Positions 13,101 through 25,547 of a stretch of DNA of 64,000 nucleotides are shown in pieces (position 1 is the first letter of the stretch; the number at the start of each line of letters is the position of its first letter). The notes beneath the pieces were generated by a model. The model searched no databases. It was not told the DNA's origin and saw only the letters and a list, made by a program, of their open reading frames with translations. The DNA comes from Triops longicaudatus. Taxonomy: Eukaryota > Arthropoda > Branchiopoda > Notostraca > Triopsidae. The DNA lies in contig JAGQDJ010000049.1 in NCBI GenBank assembly GCA_022885665.1, forward strand, positions 558,502-622,501. Reading direction: 5' to 3'. The translations under genes and the position numbers were made by a program.

Positions 13101-14192
13101 ATGCTGTTGAAAGCCTCTGAACATGGGAAACACCTTTGCAGAAAAGTACACAATACTAAATTAAATAAAAGTAACAATACATACAATACATGAATACTTA
13201 TCTATGAATACGTCATTACAGCAAGTAAATAAGCAAAAAAGCAAAAAAAAAAATAAGAATGTACTATAAAGCGGAAGAATAATAGTTTCAGTACATTCAC
13301 ACGTGAACAAGACTACGTCAGGAGAAAGTGTAAATATAGGAAAGACCAATTAGCGCGCATTACACGGGATTCTTTGAGGAAACACTATAACAGGATCCGT
13401 ACCATTTTGATCGCAAAGAGTACTGCGTTTGGAACCATAAATGAAGGTGTTTTCGACGCACTCCATATTTCTTTAATAAGCGAACAATACGCTTTTGCTA
13501 GGCCAGATTTTTTGTCAACAGGGTCAGGAACGAAGCCAGGACAATCGACGAAGAACTGGGTCAACGGGGGCAAATTTGAGAGCGCTTCAAGTGCTGCATT
13601 CATAAAACAAGTATTCCCCAAATTTTGTAAGCCCACCAGACCCCTAGGTTTAACCAACTGGCTAGCTTCTTCGTTCAGGCTTAAAGTATCATCTCTTATA
13701 AGATCTGTAGATTGACTGGGATCTTTTCTCGAATCCAAACTAGGTTTTGTACTTCTGGTCCAAGCACAGTAGGCCGTTTCAACCGAAGAGGAAACAGGAG
13801 GTTCGTTGAAGAGAATAAGAACTTCGCAATGGCAGGTATAACACCAAAGTCTTGAGGTGCTCAAATTCAAATGGAGACAATGATCAGGATGCTCGTTGTT
13901 ATGGACAGAGCTGTGGTCGCTTTTCGACTCTCCGCAAAGAACTTGCGAGCACTTATCTTGCAGACACAGCCATAAGTTTGGTCCAGGTTGCGAGCAGACA
14001 TTGCAGTGTGTCTGTGAATGCAAAAATTCAAAACTTAGGATGACGGTTTCCATGAATTCTTATACTAATACACCAGTGCATGTGAAACATTACCTTATCA
14101 CAATTTGAAAGAGCCACCGCTTGGCTGATTCCCGTAAATGCAGACAAGGCTACGTGAGGGCAGTAACTTTTCTTATTATTAGAGGATCCCAT
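10188..14192 (-). CDS. USP33: Ubiquitin-specific protease USP20/USP33 family
   Basis: A deubiquitinase that removes ubiquitin from substrate proteins; in animals this pair acts on receptors and ER or endocytic cargo. Twelve exons join in frame: 14192-14094, 14011-13403, 13133-12871, 12822-12757, 12694-12544, 12490-12374, 12188-12067, 11993-11815, 11744-11552, 11434-11171, 11112-10832, 10276-10188, giving 810 residues (human members are about 914-942). The N-terminus is a ZnF-UBP finger (start CPHVALSAF). The catalytic Cys box (GLQNLGNTCFMNA, Cys about 168), the HDSQEFLRC segment and the His box (TASGGHYICF, about 560) are all present. An acidic insert (about 255-300) and a Trp-rich patch before the CEKC zinc motif follow family layout. 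Two DUSP domains end the protein (YGGGPEVLIRQ stop). The start was chosen because ATG at 14192 has good context directly before the first zinc ligands. USP20 and USP33 are vertebrate duplicates, so the single gene here is ancestral to both. Confidence 0.95.
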
Positions 14193-16038
14193 TTTTCAAG
14201 CCAGACTAGTTTGCGCTCCAAATTCATTTACGTTAGTCACGTCATAGTGTACCTCTTCGTAAACAACGAGACAATAGCAACTGCCCTTTCAGGTATTATT
14301 ACCCACAATCACTAGGTGGCGGATCAAGTAATTCAAATTTTTTCGATTTCTTCCGCTAGTGCTAATAAACCGGTCAACATTTCTTAGCTCTCGGCAACGT
14401 ATTTTATTTCTCATTCCATAACTGAAGCAGCGCAAAAGTAAAGGTACTTTAATAGAGTACATGTTTTTCTATTGCACTTAATTACTTTTTTTTATCAAGC
14501 CTCTATGTTAAAGTTTAAAATAAGCTGCAATCTTTTCTTTCGACATTTCTTCCACTTTTTGAACCAGAATATTGCATATCCAGTTAATTGCTTCGAAAAT
14601 TTTGAATCAGAGCTTCTGAAGAAATTTGACCAAAGAACCTTTCTTTATTGGAGACATCAATGCAACCTGTGATTAAGAATTTAAAACTGAACCGGACAAG
14701 GGACTTGAGTACGATCATAAATGATCATTTCTTTCAAGATGAGTAATACAAAATATCCTTAGTTCACAGCAAATTTAAATAAAAGGATTCAACGACTATT
14801 TACCACTGGAATACCAATCAGCAATCCATAATGATGTTTTGCCAAATTGTATATAAACAAGATACCCGTAAAGCTGATGAGTGCAGAACTCAAGAGTGAG
14901 GAATAATTCGAATTGTACTTTTTACGGGTTTTGTAAAAATAGGGGCCTCGTATTAAAGCGTATGTGATACTAGTGCGAAAAAAACCAGCATGCTAAAAAT
15001 AAAAAGGTTACTTAATTTTCTGAGCCACGATTTGAAGAAATAAACGTTAACGTTTTTTGCCCGAATAACCATACAGATAATGGTGTGTCGAAATTCAATA
15101 TAACAGGGTTTTCAGTATTTCATGTATTGATGAGATAATATGGTATACCGCTTAATGCATACAAATCTGGTAACAAGGATACATTGTCAACGCTAGAGAG
15201 ATTACTTGATAGTAAAATTTGGTACACACTATTAAAAAAACTTGTTGACATTATTGCTGCGATCACGCGATAAAATTTTTTGGGAGCTAACAATAATACT
15301 TTAAGGAAAAAATCTAGCAGCCAAGAAAAGCACAAGTTGAATAGCTTATTTAGCTGCACTTAAACGGCAGTCGTAACATTCACATACGCCTTCTACCTTA
15401 CGCAAAAATCTTCCAAAACACGAAAAATATTGCTTCCAGAGTTTTAAAAAAATGCATTCTATAATAAATTTGTCTTGGAGTGAAAGGCCAACGTGATTAC
15501 GGGACGGAATGATTCAATCAAAGCAAAAAATACTAAGCTGATTATGTCAGATAAAAGAAAAAAATGAGCTACGCTCCTTCTCATCAATGCCACAACTTTT
15601 TGACTGGGCTTGCACAACTAATTGCAAAATGCTCAAAACAACCTTTTTGTCTACAGTTAAATCGGATTCCGTAGGAAGAAATCCGGGCTAGCGGAAGGGA
15701 GCATCTGCACCAGCAGGTTCAGGGTTCCCCATGCACGAGCAAAGGTTTGTCGTCACTGCAAAGCACAACAGAACAAGGCTAGGTACAAGGCATTCGATCC
15801 GACAGATGAATTAGTACTTCATGAAACACCAATCATGCAAAGAAAACGCCACACCCGTTAAATTTCAAATCGTATCTCTCACGCCAAACAACGCCCAACA
15901 GGGAAATAAACTAACTAAAGAAACATTTCCCAAGTTTATCATTTAACATCTGTTAGGCAATTGCGTCGGACTGTGGTCAAATAATTTCGAGTGTGATAAA
16001 ATATTTTTTCTAAGTACACAGAAAATGTGTATAAGGAT
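14193..16038. other. Intergenic stretch, nothing recognised
   Basis: The part next to 14193 must carry the promoter of the USP20/33 gene, and the part next to 16038 the 3' UTR of the TMEM268-like gene. No clear TATA box, repeat or exon was seen. Open frames on the minus strand near 15.1-15.4 kb and 15.9-16.15 kb resemble nothing known. Confidence 0.45.
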
Positions 16039-16296
16039 TTAATCAAAACCGAAAGTCGGTAAATTGCAGCAATTTCGAGGTGTGCACTTGCCTCCGTGTG
16101 CTTTGTAGTATAAATGCTCTTCAATGAATTGGCATAGACAACGAGCTGTCGCACAATGGCGCGGGGGTGGCGGAGGTAAAGGTGCCACGCCCCCTACCCC
16201 AACCGGCGCAGTGGTTTGTCCCAGATCCAAGTTATGGCGTACCAATTCGCGGGCCCAGCGTTGTGAATAGCGGAGAAGGAGCATGCGAGCGCGCTC
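16039..16296 (-). other. Distal alternative terminal exon of TMEM268-like gene
   Basis: It begins after a good acceptor (catgtag) and reads ERARMLLLRYSQRWARELVR, a proline run (PPPPPPRH), then CLCQFIEEHLYY and CNLPTFGFD before the stop. Length is 86 codons including stop. It parallels the proximal copy at 16522-16761 block by block. Confidence 0.75.
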
Positions 16297-18264
16297 CTAC
16301 ATGAAAAAGGCACCAAAAAAGCCACACCGGAAGAAAAAAAAATCAAACACGAAAATTGATTAAAAACCAATGAAAAGTATCCCGCACATTAGGGCGTCAA
16401 TATCAAATACATGCTGAGTGGTTAAACAGAGAAAGAAATATCTAGCCCGGATTCCAGGAATTGCCAGCTAAAATTTGTCAACGTAAAATAATTCGGTTTT
16501 TCTTTCCCCCTTTCTTATACATTAGTTGGCATCTGCGCATAAAACGCTCAATGTAGGACAACAACTGCGCGGATCACTCCGAGGTTTGTTCCGTAAGTAG
16601 TCTTCAATGTACTGACAAGGACATAAAGCTTGTCTGAGATGCCGGGGACGCGGAGGATTGCCTAAGCCGCCACTTTCATCCACGCACCAATCTAACCGAT
16701 GACGAAGGTACTCTTTGCCCCACCTTTGGGAGTAGCGGCAAAGTAAGCTTTCCGCACGCGTCTGGTTTAACCCGAGGAAAACCGGGTGAAATTGAAGGGT
16801 TAAATGCTTTAGTCATACGCAAAATGATTTCAACGTGGAACGAAAGCAAACAAACTCGAAAACGAGACAGAAACATGCACTAAAATTACCTGTTTTCGAG
16901 ACACGCGTACGCTGGTACTACCAGTGATGACAATATCAGTGTCTTCAATGTCCATTCGCTCTTTAAATTGCTGCCGTTTCTTCCGCTCTTCAGCTGTATC
17001 CTCGGTACCAATGCGGCGACCGGCTGCTTCTTCATTTTCAATAACTTCTTGCAGTTTTTTCTGTTAAAGGCACACGATATCAAAACCATTTACATTTTAA
17101 GTTCGAAAATGACATGATAAGAAGGACATATAACTTACAATGCACTCCGCGGTGTCAAAGTAAATAAAACAAAGGTTGACTTTATGACAAGAAAGCTTGC
17201 CACGGTTGTCGAGGCCCAAAATTATTTTATGCCGTATTAAAGATTGATTGGCTTTGCTGATTGCTTTTTCAAGTTGCCGGTTCAGCTATAGAAGTAATCG
17301 AGAGACAAACATTTAAAAATGTTATACCTCAAAGCAAAATTGATTCTACCCTTGTTTTCAGCCACATGCAGGCGAAAATGGCTCCACCGTTGATGACCAG
17401 CCAAACCACGCCGCAACCGAACAGAGTTAGGCCCTTGGCGCCGGAAAACAGGAGTCCCAATAAAATAAGGAAAGACGCACACAACCATGCGATCAAAAGT
17501 CGTTTGTAACAAATGTTATAGACCGTAAAACGGGCATCATGGACTAAAATTTCCATGACTTGGACATAATCTTCGACTGTTAACTGCAAAAACGCAAAAA
17601 AAAAAATTAAAAAAAATAATTAATATATATCTTAGCATATGTCGAAATAAATAAATAAAATATTTTACAGTCAGGCCATGAGCCATAAGTTCTTCAGGCA
17701 CTAATTCAGGACGGAATTCGGCGGGAGTGACCCATGGCCACTTGGTATTCACAGGGAGTATCGAGACTATGACATCGCCATTCGCTGTGATTGAGTAAAC
17801 AGATAAGTAAACAAATAATTAATATTTTCCTCTTTCCAGTTAACAACTTTTCTGCTTTCTACAAAATTACCAAATCCCTGACGAATAGCTCCATCAATAT
17901 TAACCGCGACTTGTGACGGTCCATGCCCTTCAGATAAATCCACATTCCTCAAGCTAGCTGCAACACTCGAACCGTACACTTCCCCGTTGGGCGAAATCAC
18001 AGCCTTAGGTTGGGCGGTTACAGCATTCTTGGGCTTCACAGGCGTATACTGGGAGACTGGAGCAGGAGACGAAGCATGCTGCTTGGCTTTGTTAATTGAA
18101 ACTTCCACAGTTTCCGCGTCAATCACGGCGCCGCTATAAGTTCCGTTTTCCTGATTTTCCGATTTCGTCGGTGTCGCACTTTCTTGTATATTTCTTTCCT
18201 CAAACTGGACCCAGGTTTTGGGCGGTGGACTGGATGACCTGGGGACGACCTTGTCCGTACTCAT
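16039..18264 (-). CDS. TMEM268: TMEM268-like two-pass membrane protein, alternative last exons
   Basis: Exons 18264-17871, 17784-17669, 17583-17350, 17285-17139 and 17060-16890 join in frame to either of two last exons. The near one (16761-16522) gives 433 residues; the far one (16296-16039) gives 439. Both start in phase 0 after CAG, both carry their own stop, and their products are clearly related (RYSQRW...RH.LD...PPRH...C.CQ.IE). The first exon is a disordered, Ser/Pro-rich cytoplasmic region. The third exon encodes two adjacent membrane spans (LLIAWLCASFLILLGLLFSG and LTLFGCGVVWLVINGGAIFA). The next encodes a conserved CHKVNLCFIYFDTAEC strip. The ending CPCQYIEDYL...SCCP matches the vertebrate TMEM268 C-terminus as I recall it. 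The molecular function of the family is poorly known. The start was taken at the first ATG, 18264. Confidence 0.85.
16522..16761 (-). other. Proximal alternative terminal exon of TMEM268-like gene
   Basis: It reads TRAESLLCRYSQRWGKEYLR, then PPRPRHLRQALCPCQYIEDY and SCCPTLSVLCADAN before the stop (80 codons). The acceptor (aaaccag) has a weaker pyrimidine tract than that of the distal copy. Because it contains its own stop, a transcript uses one copy or the other for its C-terminus. Confidence 0.75.
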
Positions 18265-18633
18265 TTTGCTCACCTTTCAACTGCTTTACTTGTTCACTTT
18301 CTTCGTTCTAGCAATAATAAACTCGATTTCATTACTCACAAATATGTTAAGTACCTGGTTCTAAAATGCACACATCGAGGGTCTACTAATGTTAAGTTGC
18401 GTTCGAAAACTAACCAGGTCAACCCAACTCCCCAGGTACAAAAACACTCGTACCCGATTCGATTCAGGTTTGGATTTCGATATTCGTTGGACTGGGATAT
18501 TAAATAGTGAAAGCGAACTCAACAAATCACGTGGTTATGAAGTAGGCGGCACACGAGGACTACACGTTCTGTTGGCTGTTGAAAAAGGTTGATTTGCCGA
18601 CGTTGTGAGAAATAAACAAATCCATTTATAGCA
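18265..18633. promoter_or_regulatory. Shared divergent promoter, TMEM268-like and FAM136A
   Basis: Only 369 bp separate the two start codons, which point in opposite directions. No TATA box is evident. The arrangement implies a bidirectional promoter, although the two transcription starts are not defined. Confidence 0.5.
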
Positions 18634-19200
18634 ATGGCAGAAGAAGCTCAAACTCGTGTGCAAAATGCAATTAGCAATATAGTTAGTGAAGTTGATCTTT
18701 TTACTCTCAGAAAAATGCAAGTAAGTTAAGCGTAAAGTGTCACAAAAATTCGATTTTCGATCTAGCCAGACGCTCACGGGTTTTTCTTATTTTTTTTTAG
18801 CAAGCTATGCATCTGTGTGCCGCCAAGTGCTGCGAAAATAGGTCAGCATCTATCGATGATGTACATAGATGTGTGGACAACTGCTCAGTTCCACTTACAC
18901 AAGCTCAAAATTACGTACAAAACGAATTGAGTCAGTTCCAAGAACGGTTGCAGCGCGGTATTCTCACTTGCCAGGACCAAATTAAAGCTAAACTGACCCC
19001 AAGCACTACAGAAACGGAGGTATTTTCCTTTTATTGGTTATTGTGTGCTCATGTTTTATGATAAAATATTTTTGCTGAAGGTTGCTCGGTATAGGGGAGA
19101 GTTCGAAGATTGTGCTATTGACTGCGTCAATAAACACGTTGATCAGCTTCCGAAACTTTTAACCAAGATGAAAGACGTTTTAAGTAAACAAAGTTTTTGA
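18634..19200 (+). CDS. FAM136A: FAM136A-like mitochondrial intermembrane-space protein
   Basis: Three exons (18634-18720, 18801-19019, 19081-19200) encode 141 residues, close to the 138 of the human protein. Paired CX3C motifs (CAAKC, CVDNC and CAIDC) are present, as in this family, which is imported into the mitochondrial intermembrane space through disulfide-based trapping and helps maintain that compartment. The remainder is predicted helical and charged (ELSQFQERLQRGILTCQDQI). Both introns are short (80 and 61 bp) and phase 0. An AATAAA overlaps the stop codon at 19200-19205. The gene is head-to-head with the TMEM268-like gene. Confidence 0.93.
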
Positions 19201-19489
19201 ATAAAGCAGGATATTTCCATCTTTTATAACCACTCACGGTTGTATAGTATTGCCTTACAAATCTTTTTAGCACGACACTAGCGGCGATGTAAAGAGAATT
19301 TTGTGAGATTGCGATGTACAGTATTGTACAATACATTGATTCTCATACACACCTGTCTTTTCATAATTCTTATGTACAATCTCTCCGAATTCACTTGGTA
19401 GCTTTGTACAGCAGAGTACGTGACTCGCCTTTCGGAAACTGATATTTTGGGCACTCGACGTGTTACGAATTTCTGTTTCGCCCTTCTTT

Positions 19490-22400
19490 TCATCTTGGAC
19501 GTGTGACTTTCATTTTCGGGGTTGAAAGAAGAGCAACAACAGGGTTGGAAAGCAAAGTGCTGTTGTTCTTCGCAGGTAGACCAACGCAGTTGTGCTCATC
19601 GGAATGATCGCCGCATTCGTTTATTCCATTACATTTGCACACTCTTGGCACGCAATCCCCGTTGGCGCATAGGAACTCGTCCTCTTCGCATTCTGTATAA
19701 ACAACTAAATAAATAAAATGTTATTGGTAAAAAATGTAATTACCGATAGGGGCGTCTAGTAACATTGGCGACAGTTTGGCACGCTTACTGCAATTGGCTT
19801 CGTCCGAACCGTCACCACAAGTATCGAAAGCGTCACAAAGTGTGTGTAGTTTCACGCATCTCCCATTACTTTTGTATGAAACAAAGATAAGTATAATTTA
19901 CAATATAATGATATTGGAGAAAAAGCCAAAAATCTGCACATACTTGCATTTCCACTCATGAGCGTTGCATGTACCGCCGCATCCAGGAGGTTCGTCCGTT
20001 CCATCTTGGCAATCAATGAAACCGTCGCAGAATCTCGATTGCGGAACGCACTGTCCGCTTGTGCACGTAAAAAGGCCCGGGGTACACACTAACAAATGTA
20101 CGTTAAAACTTTTCGGGTTTCAAAGTAAAGAAGTAGAGGACTTAAACTGACTTGTAGTGCAATTTTGCTCGTCGGAAGCATCCCAACAATCAACTCGTCC
20201 ATTGCACCGCTTGTTTTTGGGAAGACAGGAAGTGTTATTACCACATCGTAGAGAACCTGGTTGGCAAGCTGTTGAAGTTAAAATTTAGCCAGGTACTAGC
20301 GTAGCTAATTATATTAGCTTACAACAATCCATTTCGTCGCTATGGTCAAAACAGTTGAATTGCCCGTCACAGCGGAATGTTCGCGGAATACAAAGGCCGT
20401 TGCCGCACTGCCATTCTTCTCCCAAACATGTGGAGTCGTCTTCACACCTGGAGTTAATTTCAGACATAACAACTAAAGTGTAAATGTACGGTAGGCTTTT
20501 GTGTTACTTGAAAGCATGCATGCCTAATCGAAGACAAATGTCCACATTTATCCGACACAGCCCCCCACATCCGGTAGGGTCTTCGCTGTCGCGCACTGTT
20601 TTGCACGTTGGAACGTCCTCGCTATGTAGTGCCACGCAAACCTGATCAGCTTGGCAGGTACTGCATACATCAAGTGGTTCTATGACACGATAAGCAAATA
20701 TATAGTGACCACTCATGAAAACCGCGAAACTTCTTCATTTAGTGTAACGTTTTAGCGAACCTGTAGTAATACCGGAGGGTTCTATTCGCAAGCTTGCATT
20801 AGGAGCCTTGGTGGTTTTGATCCCGCTGAATGTAATGCGAGGACGCGAAGTGGGTTTACGACACGGTAAGCAATTGGTAACTTGCGTGTCACTTGTGTTC
20901 TCCGTGGCTGATGAGGTTTTCTGGGCGTGCATTAGGCACGCAGCCACGTCTACCTCAGCACTTATCTGCTTCGATGACGCTGTTAAGGGATTCGCATCAG
21001 GCAAAAGCAATAAACAACTTCGTCGGCGGCTTTGGGTCGCATTGGGTTGACAGGGCCATGGACAAGGTGACCATTCTGACCACGGTCCCCAGTAAACTTT
21101 TTTTGAGAAATAAAAAACTATTCTTTATAACCGGTTACGGTAGCACACTCCACGCAGTTAATTGAATTATCAAGAAGTTCTTTTTACCTTGCAGAGAGAC
21201 GTGCTGAGTTGCGGAATTTCTACCCGACGGCGTGTAATCCATATTCGAACTTGCTTTTAGAAATATTTGGAAGAAGGACAGGTCGGATCAATCATATGAT
21301 TTTATGCCTCAACAATGTTAAATGTTACCTGTTAACATAATTGAAGTCAAATCAATAGCGAATGGTCCCAGCCATTTATGTGCACCGTCGTGCCTCAAAC
21401 TTCCCAGAAAAGCTAGCCCCATCTTCTCTGCTGCTAGTGGATCGGGGTCGTTGAGAATTCCTTTGAAGTAGACTTTGATATTCGGATCATTCTCATCCTT
21501 CCCCAGACTCAGGAGCTGGGTATGATTATACAGTCCAGAAAGTAACGCACTCGTTTGGAAAATGACGTCCAACTGCGGAACAAAAGACGACAGGAACATC
21601 GCGGGGTGTAAACAATTTGGGGAGCGTTAAAAATTTGCTAAAAATAGATGTGTATACCCTATCCGCAAGTAGTCGCGTAAAGGTTAAGTACTGGGGGGAA
21701 GAAGTGTTGTGGAATTCCTTAACGAATGAACGATTAACAATTTTAAATTCTCCGATAACGGCATCTTGTATGGAAGCAGGGTCGGTAGTAAACCCAAGCA
21801 AGCTGTTTATTCCGTCACCTACTAAAGGAAATTGCGAAAAATAAGAATTCATCAACTCGAACTCAAGAGCAGTTCATGCACTTAAATTTCTATCTTAAGC
21901 AAATTCACACAGGAAACAATGATAGATCAAGTATTAGCAATTGGTAATCTAAGCTATTCTTAGAGCGGACTAATCCGATAGACATCCGAATATGGACCCG
22001 TCTAATATGAGAAACGTTGTCATAACCGGTAACAAACAAACCTTTCTTTTGTGAATTTTCGATTCATATTATGGACTTTTTGCCCCGAACATTTGATTTT
22101 AAGTAACCTTGCGCTTTACTTGCTTGAAACAATAAGGCAGCGAAGCTTTTGCCTTCCTTGTCCTAAATAATCAGACAATTCTTTTTTTTCCTCAAAACAA
22201 GCTTAGTCTGACATTTTTGTCTCTATCGACGAGCGTGTTCAAATTTCATCCAGAATTTCTAGCGTAGTTATTAAATTATTGATCAAGTTACAATTAACGA
22301 ATTTCATGGGACACATGTCATGATCAGCTGAAAAAAGCTTCAAAATCTCCTTCAAAATACGCAACGAATGCAAGAGTGGTCATATTTGCATGCGTCAAAT

Positions 22401-23541
22401 AAAATGCCTATGTCCTGCTGAAATGTGCTGGACTTTTGACAAACTTATTGTCGCAAGCCGAACCCTCCTCCATGTGTGAATTGGGTAGGGTGCGACCGAT
22501 CGTACTATTCGTACCTGAAAGTCCAAAAGCTCTCATAATGATAATGCATTTGTGTGAAAACCTGTTATCGTTAGACGGCCTTCTTGTTCCCATGGTTACT
22601 TCAGTGGTTCATCAAAACCGTTAGATCGAATGTAGAAGGCTCGCATTGTAACACCTTTTATTCAAAAGCTCCGTTCTTCCTTCTAGCTTGTCGTAATGAG
22701 TTCAGATAAAGCTTTTATCGGTCTTAAATACTTCGTCTATATACAGCGAATGCACGACTTTCACGGTCAATCAAAATCTTATTTCCGAAAACTTACCTGT
22801 TAGGAATAGCACTATTCCTCCAAAGCCTATTAGTACGCATAGGACAACGCACAATAAAGCCCAAATTTTTCTTCTGGAACAGGTTCGCTTGCTTTTTTCA
22901 TTACCAGGCGGCAAAAACCGTAAAGTTCCTCTTCTTGAGCCGGACACTTGCTCCACAAAACCGTAATCACTGTTCGATTTGGTTGTCTCGGCGAATTTCT
23001 TTAATTGACTAGCGCGCACATCTTGTGTTCTCTGGCTCTTCAGAGCGTTTATATTTTTCTCTGCCGGCATTTGTTGCTGCAGATTGTTAGATATAGAATC
23101 AGGGACAGGCGGTAAAGGTCTGAGATTCAAGGGAGCAAGTGCGTACGAAGGCACGAGAAAAGGCGATACTCGCGACTTACTGAAGCTGGATCTCGCCGAA
23201 ACAGCATTTTCTCTTTTCTGTCCATAATTGGCCGAATATCTCGTCAGAGGATTAAGGCATTGTTCAAATGTCTTTGTGACAGGCAGTCTTGGTGGGGCAT
23301 AAGTAGAAGACATGCCTGGAGAAGGACGGATCGAAGGGTTTTGTCTGCATGCAGGTGGTGACCGAACTAGTTCAGCTGACAGATTTGCATCGGTGTCGGA
23401 AACGGATGGATGCGGTAGCAAAGAATCCCCATAGATCTGTGAAGTATCGGGCGGGCACTCCGGAAATGTTCGATGTCGTTGCTTTTCAACGTCATGGGCG
23501 TCCAGAACGTCACTAATCGAGTACACTTGGGCACGAGCCAT
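19490..23541 (-). CDS. Type II membrane protein with SEA, TSP1 and five LDLa modules
   Basis: Eleven exons join in frame: 23541-22797, 21821-21658, 21572-21329, 21253-21188, 21096-20761, 20679-20508, 20447-20323, 20268-20152, 20088-19944, 19868-19744, 19692-19490, for 813 residues. Residues 1-220 are cytoplasmic and disordered with an SH3-type LRPLPPVPD motif. A basic stop (KSKRTCSRRK) and one span (about 222-245) give type II topology. Next comes a SEA domain (about 265-370; FKIVNRSFVKEF and LDVIFQTSALL), a thrombospondin type-1 repeat (WGPWSEWSPC, about 407-433), a Cys-rich linker, and five LDLa repeats (575-795) with their SDE calcium motifs (HSDEMDC, ASDEQNC, GTDEPPGC, GSDEANC, HSDEHNC). 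Matriptase and corin share SEA or LDLa modules but end in a serine protease; here the frame stops 30 residues after the last LDLa. I do not recognise an ortholog. The fifth exon uses an unusual donor (G|GTTCGC), the least certain junction. Confidence 0.8.
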
Positions 23542-25547
23542 AGCACCGTCACAATTGTCCGTATCGACCTGTATATAGAATGTGAAAAACTCAGACGAGG
23601 GAGTTCATCAATCTGCCCCAACTACAAAGGGGAAAGCTTTGGTGAATAATACATCCGTGGCATGCGAGAGAACTATTGTTCCAATTTTACAGTACTCGAA
23701 ATTAGTAGGAGAGCAGAACAACACCCTAAACCGGAAACTTAGAAGTGACCGGAAACATGTGACCTCCGATACTCCAGCTTCATTATAACTCCCCTACAAC
23801 TTACAACTACCATCCCACCTGTCCCTTTGTCCATAAATAAAACACACTTCCACATAACCCGGAATTTGGAATTTGTGGAGCTGCAGCGCAAAAAATCCCG
23901 CCGCATGGTGTTGGATCATACTTTCCGGAAAAACATTCTCCAGGGATACCGGTCATCCTTTCAACCTCATTGCGAAAAAAAATCACCCCGCCCAACATTT
24001 CCATGCATTGCAAGATTTCATTAGCGAAGAGTAACTTAATAATTAGATGGCCTGCCCATTATTCCGTTTTTTGTGCGATAGAAACGTGTGAAAGGTAGGA
24101 TCACGTTAGCGCTATTGTAGTTTTTTAAGCAATAAAAATACAACAGCACCAAGTATTAAAATAAAGTGTTGTAATGGAAACTTGTCGTAATGTAAGATGA
24201 TCAGCCTGAAACTTTCTTGTTCCTCTCCCTACGTAAGATAATAATAAGCCGCTGAAAAGAAAACCCACGTGATCAGGTCGGTGACATGAATCCGCTTTTC
24301 ACTTTATTAATCGCAGATCAAAAGGCTTCTGTGACAATAACGGATTAGGTGTGCCTCATGTTGACACTCACCTGTTTACCCACCAAGAGCCAATGCAAAC
24401 TGCTTCTATATATTTCCCTAATCCCCTTCAATACATTTTCCTGGAAGTAATACAAACCCAGCCTCTATTTCAAGCGGACTACAGAGCAATCAATTGCGTT
24501 TAGGCAAACTCAGCACAACAGGAGGTTTACTGAGGAAGTTTATTATTTTTTTAAGAAACAGACAATTCGATGTTAGTAATCTTAGGCTTTCAATCTTGTA
24601 GAGAAACAAGACCCAGCCTGTGACCCCCTATGGATTCAGAATTCGAACACAGAACTGAAGTAGGACCCGAAGTTGTCCGATTTCATCTCCAGACAACTTT
24701 CATATTAGCACACAGGGCTTTTGTTTTAAAATTTAGACTACGATGAACAAGAGCTACTTTTTCGTATGACTTATCAAATCCATGTATCTCGTGCCCGGCT
24801 TTCAAGCAAGCTCCCCCTAAGTTATTCCAACCACAATTGAATGTCACTTACGTTTTCAGGCATTTTAGCTTTGGGAGTACTCCGCTTGGTCAAACTACGG
24901 GACTAATACAACACGTGTTAATATTTGCTGAACTCACAGCTTGTTAGAAATACACTATTCGGCGAATGAAATGACAGGTGAAACGTCTTCAACGAGCAAG
25001 GCGCAAACCGTGCTACACGTGCCAAGGCTGCCGGCAAACTGATGTGTTGGTTCGTGTTCTAACAAGCCTAGAACCATGGATACAATGTTCCACAGTCTCA
25101 CGGGTATGTGTACTTCAAGTCCCTTTCCCCTAAGCTATGTTACACCCAGGTACGGCAAAGGTAATGTAGGCGGATGGGTATATCACCCTTTTCGGCATCT
25201 ACACGTCACGAAAGAGTAACGTAGTTCACGCTGTTCTCGCCAATCCCAATAGCTTGTTACTCACGAAAAAAGTTCCCTAGTGAGGCGAGGCACCTCTTGT
25301 CATTCATCATCACCCCTTTTGTAGAGCACCGGGTACAAAATGGGGGTTCGGAAGTGATGAACGCTTCGACACGCTACTTCCGTTGGGAAAATAAGAAGCA
25401 AATGTCTTGCCTTTGTATTTGCAGTATTGTACAGTATGTGTGTATACATGCAAACATTCATATACATACACATACACGCCCATTGTATTATTACAGTTTC
25501 ACGTTCCATAATCGCATAGCAACATATTTTTTTTTCTTGGATTTCGG
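23542..25547. other. Intergenic stretch between SEA/LDLa gene and YEATS2
   Basis: It must contain the promoter of the SEA/LDLa gene and the 3' UTR of YEATS2. A CA/TA-rich microsatellite-like patch lies at about 25435-25485. No exon or recognisable repeat was found in between. Confidence 0.45.
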
